From NCBI GenBank assembly GCA_030867875.1, contig JAOWCC010001634.1:31701867-31765866 (forward strand): a stretch of 64,000 nucleotides of DNA, read 5' to 3'. The translations under genes were made by a program, and so were the position numbers. The DNA comes from Actinernus sp. WN-2022. Its lineage: Eukaryota; Cnidaria; Anthozoa; Actiniaria; Actinernidae. Shown one piece after another: positions 1 through 8,692 of the stretch. Every line of letters starts with the position of its first letter. Within the stretch, counting starts at the first letter, position 1. A model generated the notes under the pieces. It did not search any database. It was not told the origin of the DNA and saw only the letters and a program-made list of their open reading frames with translations.

Positions 1-600
1 TATTGCATCAAGGTAGTATAACACACACATCAAGGTAGTAAAACATACATCAGGGTAGAGTAACACACATCAAGGTAGTATTAACCGGGGGGGGGGGGGG
101 GACACCCCATAAAAATAGACGGGGGTGCTCGACGTGAGAAATGAAATTCACCCCTAAAAGATAGCAATATGGGCGTGGCCCCAAAAAAAATTACCCCAAA
201 AAGATAGCACTCGTCTTTAATATTCGGATGGATCAAACTCTATATCGAAGCCGTAAATACCGATTCAACTTGTGGGGTCTCATGCTCGAGGATCCAGCGC
301 TATTTTTTCTCGGCCACAAAAATTTTGGGTCTCGGAGACCCCTAAAAGATAGCAGACCTTTGGAAGACCCCTAAGAGATAGCACTGCTAACGATTTTAAC
401 CCCTAAAAGATAGGTCGAGCACCCCCGTCTATTTTTATGGGGAGTCCCCCCCCCCCGGGGTATTAACAGACATATCTTACAATAATGACATCAAGGTCAT
501 GAAGGTAGTAAACCGCCACACATCAATGTAGTAAAACTGACGATATGAGGTAGTAAAGTCGCATGAAGGTTCAAGGTAATATATTACAGGTAGGTAAGAT
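1..600. repeat. Degenerate minisatellite, interrupted by a MITE
   Basis: Bases 1-84 and about 467-580 share a drifting unit of roughly 18-20 bases built on acatcaaggtagtaaaac. The two blocks were one array before the element at 85-459 inserted. No coding potential is seen. Confidence 0.6.
85..459. mobile_element. MITE of the CCCGGGG / cccctaaaagata family
   Basis: The ends are inverted repeats: a G-run then accccataaaaatagac on the left, and the mirror gtctatttttatggggagt plus a C-run on the right, with ggtgctcgac / gtcgagcacc inside. A 7-bp direct repeat GTATTAA flanks it (78-84, 460-466). The interior repeats cccctaaaagatagca several times and contains gggcgtgg. Related copies lie at 26498-26816 and upstream of both copies of the cysteine-rich gene. 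I cannot assign a superfamily. Confidence 0.7.
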
Positions 601-765
601 AAGTCAATAACGGTAATAAATAATTTTGAAACAAACGGCGCGCCATAGAAACGAGTTAGTAATAACATATCTTAACAAAACTTCCTTTTGTCTGGTACTG
701 TTGTTGTAGGAAAGCTGCAGAACATTGCCTGTAATTTGAGTTATCATATGATCCGTACGGCCCCT

Positions 766-987
766 CGTGCCTTTCAAAACCATTTACAAAAGTCACGTGT
801 TAAGGGCCGGACGTGTATGGTGTGAGCGGGCCGGAAAAAGCCGTCCGGCCCTGCACAATTTTTTCTTGCTGTTTTGCGCGTTGATCTACAAAAAAATATG
901 GTCATATCATAAAAACAAACTGTTGACTGAGTTAGGTCGGGCCCGACGGTATTTGGCTCTCGACCATTTTGTACGGAATGACCTCGA

Positions 988-1027
<40 letters not shown>

Positions 1028-1060
1028 CGTACCTAGTCTTCGTTCGCACGCGCTGCTTCA
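766..1060. repeat. Hairpin-rich dispersed-type repeat
   Basis: Repeated ggccggac blocks and an internal hairpin (tatttggctctcgacc pairing with ggaatgacctcgagccaaat) mark this as a fold-back repeat. Open frames of about 90 codons exist on both strands over the same bases, which is expected of a palindrome and is not evidence of a gene. Bases 600-766 show nothing recognisable. Confidence 0.45.
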
Positions 1061-1230
1061 ACACACGATTGCGCGCTCAAGACTGACAAACTACATTGCT
1101 TTCGTACCATTTCGCGTATTTAATCACTGTGTTGAAATGAAGTATATATAAAAAAAAGTAAGTGACTTTATTTAAGTGTCAATATATTTAGCTTTGCAGC
1201 TAATTGGGGACACTACGGTCCTACGGTTTT

Positions 1231-1402
1231 ACGTCCTTATCCGAGAAGACGTGAAGGTCTAACCGTTTACTGTATTATGTAAAGGCAGCACCTTCTACTC
1301 CGGTTATTTAAAGACCCTGAGTGTTGGTCCGGCCGGGGTTTGAACCCGCGACCTTCCACTCGGCATACATGTACCGAGCTTAACCACTGAGCTAATCGTT
1401 TT
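1231..1402 (-). mobile_element. tRNA-derived SINE
   Basis: The reverse strand has a tRNA-like head: an A-box-like gattagctcagtggttaagc, then a B-box gggttcaaacccc within 1326-1400. The tail towards 1231 (cgtccttatccgagaagacg) recurs in a second copy split by a LINE at 42094-43072. The tRNA part does not fold into a clean cloverleaf, so this is a SINE and not a tRNA gene. Confidence 0.65.
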
Positions 1403-1487
1403 GACTTGATCCAGCTGTCGTCGCGCGCGCTCATATTACAGTTTGGACTTCCTGTGGTTCATCTCGCTAAGTCCGCGACCACCGTGG

Positions 1488-3327
1488 CAACCTCGTTCCT
1501 AGGGGTCTTTACGCGCCTAATCAAAGATGGCGTCGAAAGTACCCCTGGTACAGGCTCAGGCGGTGTTGGACACGCATCGCAAAGTACGATGGGAGAAAAT
1601 GTAAAATAGCCTCATTTCAACACGGTCGTCGAAGCGTGAACATCTCTGACCTCTGACTTTTGGTCCGTTCTTCCTTATCTTCGCGGCGTAATATCTCAAT
1701 AAGCTCTTCTCTTTTCGGGAATAAATATTGCCTGAGTCGATCAGGGATAATGCTCCATTCACAAAGGAGTAATGTGATGTGCAGCGGACATATTAATTTC
1801 AGGGAAAGTAACTTTACGGTGAGTTGTTGTGATCCGGAAGTCGACTCGTTGGCAAGTTTTTTACAGTAAGAAATTATTTCTTTCTTTCCCTGAGTTTAAG
1901 TCAGCTTTTATAGTTATGTCGAGCGATAATATTAGTATTCGATGGTCTGCGAAAACCAGCAAACACGCGTGGTTTATGACATATGTTAGACTTTCTTGAA
2001 CAAGGTAATGGCGGACTTGTATTTGGTGTTGTCCCTGTCAAAGGCCGCGAGACTGTCTGTACATGATTTTTGTAAGGGAGGTCTTTAGAATAAATTGCAA
2101 TACATTTGGTCTGTTTTAGAGGGATTTGGGGCTTTTTACGGTGAATTGACTAGCTTGGAAGGAGATTTGGTTGAGATTGGCAGTTGCTAAAAATATGCTT
2201 GAATTTGTCAATGGCCGGATACTGGAACAGCTGACCGGATACTAGGCACCGGTACTGTGAACCTCAAGAGTTTTGCATAAATGGCAATAATTGTCAAGAT
2301 ATTTAAGGTAAAGCAGCCAAACCTTTTTCGTTATGTTGGTATATAAGTGGGCTGTCTCTGGATGAAAGTTCACAATTTGTCCAACCACGAAAGCAAAGAT
2401 ACGGCGGTTATAATCTGAACTGGCCGGATACTGGGCAACATATTGTACACAGTCAGCGGAGCAAGACATGGTCGTGATCTACATGAACTCCAAGGTCAAT
2501 TTTCTCCGTTAAAACGAAGGGGCCCCTTGGGGCCCCCTGACTTTTTCTGTATGTTTATCATTAAAAGTACCTCGCTGTGTAAATATAATAGTGAATTCTC
2601 ATCTCTGAACGTAGTAAATAGACTTTTTAAAGAGCACTCGATTCAACGCATACACAACGCGAACGGTAAAGACAAAGGCGTGATTAGATACAGATTTAGG
2701 TACTTAAAATGTCTTATCTGCTCTTGAAACGTCATCCAAGCATTGTTTACATGTTTTCCTTGTCAGTTTCAGTAAGGATATGAATAATATTTTCAGAATA
2801 TTCCGATACGGTACAAAAGAAAGCACATACAACGTCCTCTCTGAACTCTCGGAACAGAAAACGCTTCACAACTTTAGAAGCACTCTGATTGGTCAACTTG
2901 AGTCACGTGAGTCGTGTCCGACACCGCCTGGTACAGGCTGGTGGAATTCGGCCACTGATTGGCTAGACATTTTGCGCGCGCTGATTGGAGAATTTCGAAT
3001 AGCGCGTGCATATGAACTGGTCTTTCGCATTGCGCGTTCAAAATTCGTTGAAAACAGATAGAAATTCATCAGAACTTAGCGTTTTTGCCTTTTTTAATAC
3101 ACACTTCGCAACTGGGTACAAGTAGAATAATGTACGGTTGGAATTCATTGGGATCACACTTCAACTGCTAACCGTTCTTCAGCGATGATGAATCCAAGAT
3201 GGCGGATGTGCTTCAAAATATGCCCATATATTGGGCTATATTTTTGGGTCACATGACCAGCCTGTACCAGGGGTACTTTCGACGCCATCTTTGATTAGGC
3301 GCGTAAAGACCCCTGGGAACGAGGTTG
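1488..3327. mobile_element. 1.84-kb MULE-like non-autonomous element
   Basis: It begins CAACCTCGTTCC and ends with the mirror GGAACGAGGTTG. The terminal inverted repeats extend about 75 bp (left 1488-1555, right about 3250-3327), including gcgcctaatcaaagatggcg and its complement. A perfect 9-bp TSD CCACCGTGG flanks it (1479-1487, 3328-3336). A 9-bp TSD with long inverted repeats is typical of Mutator-like elements; no transposase is visible. CCGGATACT occurs near 2215, 2233 and 2422. Confidence 0.7.
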
Positions 3328-3336
3328 CCACCGTGG

Positions 3337-3760
3337 CAAAACGTTGTGCTCCGCTGGCCGAAAGAACGAAGGCTCTGGTTTCAAATATAAATTTCCGAGT
3401 TTTGTACTGATAATTTTATAACTTTGTAAACTCACAGTGAATTACAAATTAATAAAACTTCAACCTGTTTATGTCTTAGGCTTAGCTTTTAAGTAGTTTT
3501 CTTGTTTTTTCTTCTTCGAAACATTCGGCACATTCGTACCAAAAATTGGAAACATGGGTGATTGGTCACCGGTTGATACCAGCTAATCATTTTCGATTAA
3601 CTGATCGGTCTTTACAGTTTAAATAAAGTTATTATTATTGTTATATATTATTGCCTCTGTTTTCTTTAGTTTCAGCGGGAAACTGGGGAGACGCGCTCTC
3701 GCTGAGCTCACCAAAAGCGCATGCGCGTGACGTTTTATCGCGGTGTACATCATTCTCGTT
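3337..3760. mobile_element. Degenerate copy of the CACACCGCGG MITE
   Basis: It resembles the copies at 4650-5005 and 8183-8531 (tgctccgctggccgaaagaacg at the left, acgttttatcgcggtgt at the right). It is interrupted near 3500-3660 by unrelated sequence ending in a LINE-like tail (aataaagttattattattg). No TSD survives. Confidence 0.5.
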
Positions 3761-3821
3761 CCCAGTTCCTCATTAACTAACTGAATTTTCAGTTAGCTGA
3801 GGAGGCACTGAGAACGAGAAT
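3752..3821. repeat. 70-bp perfect-type hairpin
   Basis: attctcgttcccagt pairs with actgagaacgagaat, and the loop also folds (ttaactaactgaa / ttcagttagctga). It is probably a tiny MITE. Confidence 0.5.
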
Positions 3822-3875
3822 AGGTGTGCATAACTGGTAGCTAAGTGCGCGCGTGCGCGTAAATAAACAACTAAC

Positions 3876-4124
3876 CACAGGCTAACCATCCTCTCATTTT
3901 GTGTATTTGTCACTGATGTCAATCCATTTGTTGATTTAACGCGCGCGTATTATTATATACACGTATTTTTATGTAGTTAGCGAGATGAGCCACAAGAAGC
4001 CTGAGCTATATGCAAACAAACCTGAGCCACAGGAAGCCCGAGCTGTATTATGAGCGCGCGTTAAATCAATAAATGGATTAACATCAGTGACAAATACACA
4101 AAATGAGAGTATGGTTAGCCTGTG
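3876..4124. mobile_element. 249-bp fold-back MITE with CACAGG ends
   Basis: The ends are CACAGGCTAACCAT and ATGGTTAGCCTGTG, and the arms run for about 70 bp (cattttgtgtatttgtcactg and its complement). The termini match those of the palindromes at 13621-14017 and 37971-38114, suggesting one lineage. Only a weak 7-bp TSD (AACTAAC / ACCTAAT) is seen. Confidence 0.6.
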
Positions 4125-4649
4125 ACCTAATTGAATCAACACATCAGCAGATCAAGTCAAAACGATACTTGATTTCAACACAGTGATTACGATTGCATAG
4201 CATTCACCATAAAGCAGAGACGATTACTCGGCCATTCGGTATTAGGTCAGTATATGCGGGCCTCGTATATTCGTTTAATGTCAGTTTTCCTGCCGGCGCG
4301 CGGTCCATATAGAGAAACATTTTGCTCATTGTCAGACTCAAACATAATACAGTCCGCGTACAACCGAAATAGGTAGTTATGAAACTAGTAAGGCAGCAAA
4401 AACTATTTTAACTACTAAGTGTATTCAGTAGAGGATCACTATCAAAAGCCGACCGAGTAAGGCATGAAAGAGCCTTGGTTCGCCGGCAAGGACTCGAACG
4501 TTCAATATAAGTCCTATCGAGGTGTCCCATGTCGCAGTGGTTTCTGCGTAGATTACTAAGTGACCTGGCGATTGCCTTCCTGGCGTGGCCACATAGGACA
4601 ACCTTGTTCCCAGGGTCTTCTCGGTCAGACGTCTAGACGAGAGAAGACC
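4125..4649. other. Gene-free stretch with a weak tRNA-like segment
   Basis: Near 4480-4560 the reverse strand has a B-box-like ttcgagtccttgcc, possibly a SINE remnant. Bases 4598-4625 carry ccagggtcttctcggtc, a repeat end that recurs, reversed, in the leader of the sorting nexin gene at about 8627-8655. I see no gene here. Confidence 0.35.
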
Positions 4650-5005
4650 CACACCGCGTTTGTGGCAAAACGGTATGCTCCGCTGGCCAAAAGAACGAAG
4701 GCTCTGCTATCAAATACAAATTACCGAGGGTTTCAACTTTTTTAGTAAATAATTTTATAACTTAGTAAACTCACAGTGAATTGCAAATTAAGAAGACTTC
4801 AACCTGTTAAAGTCTTAGGCTTAGCTTTTAAGTAGTTTTCTTATTTTTTGACAAAACAGTTCACAAATGGTGCTTTTAAGCAGAAATTTTAAAATCACGG
4901 GTATGTGCCTGTTGTTTCATTTCAGTTTTCGCGGGAAACTGGGGACGGCCGCGCGCCGACAAGAAATAGCAAATACGCATGCGCGTGACGTTTTGCCGCG
5001 GTGTG
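4650..5005. mobile_element. CACACCGCGG MITE, copy 1
   Basis: The ends are CACACCGCG and CGCGGTGTG, with subterminal ggcaaaacg / cgttttgcc. A perfect 9-bp TSD GAGAAGACC flanks it (4641-4649, 5006-5014). It is about 356 bp and non-coding, and nearly identical inside to the copy at 8183-8531. Confidence 0.8.
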
Positions 5006-6281
5006 GAGAAGACCCTGGTTAAAGGCTGAACTGTCACATATTCTGATTGGCTCTTCGATTATGACGCAAGCCTTGTTCCAACAATGCTTTTTATTGGCCA
5101 AACGGACTGAGTCCAGAGAGGTGAACTTGTATGTAGATTCGATTGCTCATATTTTGTCAATAAAACGATTTTAAATAACATTAAAACACGTTGTGTAGGT
5201 AGAGCAATAGATAAAGTGCATTACTGGGTAGTTTTCTGGTAAGTTTCATCAGTGGGAAAGCCAGGAAAAGCCGTTAAACCTGAACATGAGCTATCGTTCG
5301 CTAACCGGAAAATGAACGGCTTTTTAGGATTCTCTTCTAGCTTAGATGCATCCTGGTAGCTTTGTGATACCTTTCCACTGTTTCTTTATCCAAGTAATGC
5401 ATCAGTCAATTCCAGCAATGCCCATCCCCTCCCCGGGACAACCCCCGGGCATTAGTCATTTTCGTTATTTTTTTCCCAAATTCCCCACGGTGGGGACAAG
5501 CAAGGTGTTCAAATGCCCCACAGTGGAGCCAAAGAAGTAAGGAAAATGCCCCACCCCCGGGCACATCCATAACGATATACTGCCCAATTTTAATTCCATG
5601 CAAATGCACAAGGCGCAGAGAAGTGCTACTTCTCTATCTATTCATTGATAGTTTCCGTTACGGTTTTGTAGATCCGCCATCTTGTTTTGTATTTGTATTT
5701 ATACTCACTGCTGTATCAGTGATTATGCTATTGAGCTGCCTGGAACAAAATGGTATTAATTTACATAGTTTATATTTCATTCCTATAAATAATCATTCGC
5801 ACCGCGGTTAACGTTATACAATAAGCGCTTATTAAAACCACATGACAGACTTTTATAATAATAGTGTGACTTCTGTTCGTCCGGTGGACAGCAGCAAACA
5901 GTGTATATTTGTAAACAAACTACTTGATATCGTTTCCAACTCGGACCAGCAGAGCTTGGGCCTCGAGTGCCTCCTGAATTAACATTTTAGCGTAGCGTAG
6001 AGTTAAGAATACAGGATTGCAGATCAGTGTTATGCACTAGTCAATTGAAACTCCGGCTCCCCGACCCCCGGGACATAGCGGGGAATGTAACATTTATACA
6101 GTGTTACATTTTGACCTTTTCCCCGCCCATCGGGGACAGTTGGCTGTTACAATACCCGCCCCTATAGCCCCGGCATGTGCTTCAGAATTTTCAATTGGGA
6201 CGAGGCATTGATAAATTGAATATACATAAGCTTCAATATTTTGTTCCATTATTTGAAAAAAATACATTTTCTGAAGCACAT

Positions 6282-6426
6282 CACTAGCGGATCCAGGGGA
6301 GGGGTTTCGGGGGTTGCAACACCACTATAATTCCTGTAAATCACTGTAAATTCAATTTTAAAATCTCTAGATTTAAAAAAAATCCTTTTGCAAACCCCCC
6401 TTTCACAAAATCCTGGATCCGCCCCT
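6282..6426. mobile_element. Small hAT-like MITE
   Basis: cggatccagg near the left end and cctggatccgcccctg at the right form an inverted repeat of the CAGGGGCGGATCCAGG type. About 145 bp; no clear TSD. Confidence 0.5.
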
Positions 6427-6692
6427 GTACATTTTCTATTACTATACATGCTTTTCGCACTTTTACAGTCTCCATCATTGTCTTGTTTATCAGAAACCGT
6501 TGTCTGTCAGCAAAAAAAAAACAATGCGACAAAAGAATATAAAGGCAATGCCATGCAGCTGCGTTTAAATATATTTAAGTAATGATCCGTGTAAAAAGTA
6601 CGACAAAATCCATTGTTATGTGGCATTGAGCCTCCCTCACATGGGATTTGTCTGTATTTTAGACTACGAAAACACTGGGTGATAATTATCAT

Positions 6693-6880
6693 TAGTATAT
6701 ACCACACCAGTGAATATCACGTTTCGCGCGCTCTGATTGGCTACTCAAACAGTGACTATGATTTCATATTCACCTCCGAGCGAAGTAGCGATCACCTCGC
6801 GTGAGTTTCTATCCATTTGACAGGAAATAAAATAACTATTTCAGTGGTGCTGGCTATTCACTAATGTGTGGTATATACTA
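6693..6880. mobile_element. MITE with TAGTATATAC ends, copy 1
   Basis: TAGTATATACCACACCAGTG is mirrored by cactaatgtgtggtatatacta. A close relative, itself interrupted, is at 57625-57938. Bases 6881-6950 (cggcgaggtaaatatccacc) resemble the palindrome at 60998-61080. Confidence 0.6.
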
Positions 6881-8182
6881 GCGGCGAGGTAAATATCCAC
6901 CACGATTCACCGACACTGAGGTGAATAATTGTTAATTATTCTGAAATAAAAGTAGTATGAAGCCTTAGTTTCATTCCATTTTTATGAACAAATTATCTTC
7001 CAACCAATAGGAACAGCCAAAAACAATAGCTACGAAACAGGCACGATTGATAAGGTTCCGAACATACGATTTGCTTTACAAACGACATTTGGAACCGCAG
7101 TGCAAATCGTAGTTTTAATAGTTTGAAAAATTGGAAGAAATTAACCGTCTTCCTAACCTTTAAGGCGATTTTCATGTTTCATCCAAACAGATCAAGAATT
7201 TTCACAATACAAAATTAACACCTTGCCATCTGAATGCCGTTCGGTGTCGTACTTGTTACACGAATCATTACTTTATAATCTGATATTTTGCCGTGACGCA
7301 AACTTTAACAAAACCGGCTTTGTTGTTGCAAATAACAAGGAGTGTGTAATAATAATCACTTCCTGATCTACTACTCGTGACTTAACTCAGTATAAACACT
7401 GCTTCCGCCACGTTTGATACACGTGTTGATGCTCGGGCCCAGTCCCGCTCTGTCGTGGCTGGTGTTACAACCACCGCTAAAATCCCGGCAAATTTTGCAA
7501 ATCGTTACTTTCCCCGTTCCACCGGAGAAATGCAGCGTTAAATGTGCGTTATTCCACGGCCATGTCCCCGTTAATGCCCCACTATGTCCCGGGGGTCGGG
7601 GGGCCAGGGTTTCAATTGACTAGTGCATTAGATGGGCGGTGAACGTACGAGAACTGCTATTTTCTAGCTATATTGTAAAAATTAAACATCCATAGGTTTC
7701 CCGGCTTTTTCGTGTCCTAGCGTATACAAATAACGTGGATAAGACGGTATAAACTGTAGGTTTCTAGGTTTAGAGAAATAGATAGAATCCACAGGCAGCT
7801 GGAATAATTACAACAACTCAGATTTATTGGTTTCTTTTACTTGATACAGTATGACGTCGTTACCACGAGACCTGCAGTCTCTTTCCCAGAATTATTTTCG
7901 GCAGTGTCAAATGCCCCACCATATGCCCCGTGGTAGAATAATGCCCGACCCCCGGGCCGATATAAGGTTACAAATGCCCCACTCCCGGGGTCTCAAAGTA
8001 TGCAAATGCCCCACCATATCCCGGGAGGGGGATGGGCATTGCTGGAATTGACTGATGCATAAACTCCATTTCGAGCCATTTAGTAGACTTGTTTTCACTG
8101 CATCGTTCGCCGCGTGGAAATATCGCTTACTCCGGATTGGGATACCTATGGTTTGTATACACGTCATGAGCTTGGCCGCATC

Positions 8183-8531
8183 CACACCGCGGCAAAACGG
8201 TATGCTCCGCTGGCCAAAAGAACGAAGGCTCTGCTATCAAATACAAATTACCGAGGGTTTCAACTTTTTTAGTAAATAATTTTATAACTTAGTAAACTCA
8301 CAGTGAATTATAAATTAAGAAAACTTCAACCTGTTAAAGTCTTAGGCTTATCTTTTAAGTAGTTTTCTTATTTTTTGACAAAACAGTTCACAAATAGTAC
8401 TTTTACGCAGAAATTTTAAAATCACGGGTATGTGCCTGTTGTTTCATTTCAGTTTCGCGGGAAACTGGGGGCGGCCGCGCGCCGATAAGAAATAGCAAAT
8501 ACGCATGCGCGTAACGTTTTGCCGCGGTGTG
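8183..8531. mobile_element. CACACCGCGG MITE, copy 2, just upstream of the sorting nexin
   Basis: The ends CACACCGCGGCAAAACG and CGTTTTGCCGCGGTGTG are perfect complements. A perfect 9-bp TSD GGCCGCATC flanks it (8174-8182, 8532-8540). It ends 158 bp before the start codon of the sorting nexin, so it forms the upstream edge of that promoter. The good preservation implies a fairly recent insertion. Confidence 0.85.
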
Positions 8532-8554
8532 GGCCGCATCTTAGATCGCCAAAT

Positions 8555-8626
8555 CACGTGACAACAATCTGGGAGTATTTGATCACGTGATCCAGCTTTT
8601 TCTCGGGTAGCCGCCATCTTGGATCT
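8555..8626 (+). promoter_or_regulatory. Sorting nexin proximal promoter: two TCACGTGA boxes and a YY1-like site
   Basis: TCACGTGA occurs at 8554-8561 and 8583-8590, and GCCGCCATCTTGG at about 8610-8623. TCACGTGA is the core bound by MiT/TFE factors, which drive lysosome and endosome genes in animals; CCGCCATCTT matches YY1, often found close to transcription starts. No TATA box is seen. Function is inferred from motifs only, and the YY1-like stretch may come from a repeat (see 3189-3202). Confidence 0.4.
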
Positions 8627-8689
8627 GACCGAGAAGACCCTGGGGACGAGGTTGCACATTGGAGGCACGGGAGCCGGAGATAGCGGGAA

Positions 8690-8692
8690 ATG
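8690..8692 (+). CDS. SNX5/6-like: Sorting nexin exon 1 (coding part: start codon only)
   Basis: ATG is followed directly by the donor gtgagaa. Splicing to 8779 gives Met-Ala-Glu-Glu. The 86-bp intron is short but has a good acceptor (tttatag). The leader lies upstream; its start is not determined. A purine sits at -3. Confidence 0.65.

Larger units (their letters stand above)
6032..7628. mobile_element. Inner element with ATGCACTAG ends
   Basis: ATGCACTAGTCAATTGAAAC at the left is mirrored at 7609-7628, and cgacccccgggacatag recurs in reverse at 7577-7600. The ends share ATGCA-AGTCAATT with the outer element, so one family inserted into a relative. It contains two further elements (6282-6426, 6693-6880). 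Confidence 0.65.
5397..8060. mobile_element. Outer element of a nested transposon stack
   Basis: ATGCATCAGTCAATTCCAGC at 5397 is matched by its exact complement ending at 8060, followed by G/C-rich aatgcccatcccc and cccggg blocks on both sides. The interior holds a second element (6032-7628) with related ends. No transposase frame is visible. Confidence 0.65.

Noticed and set aside
767..1064. About 90-codon frames on both strands
   Set aside because: They overlap in a hairpin-rich repeat; mirrored frames are expected there.
2242..2469. 75-codon reverse-strand frame as a gene captured by the 1.84-kb element
   Set aside because: It looks protein-like, but CCGGATACT repeats run through it and no family is recognised; left open rather than called.
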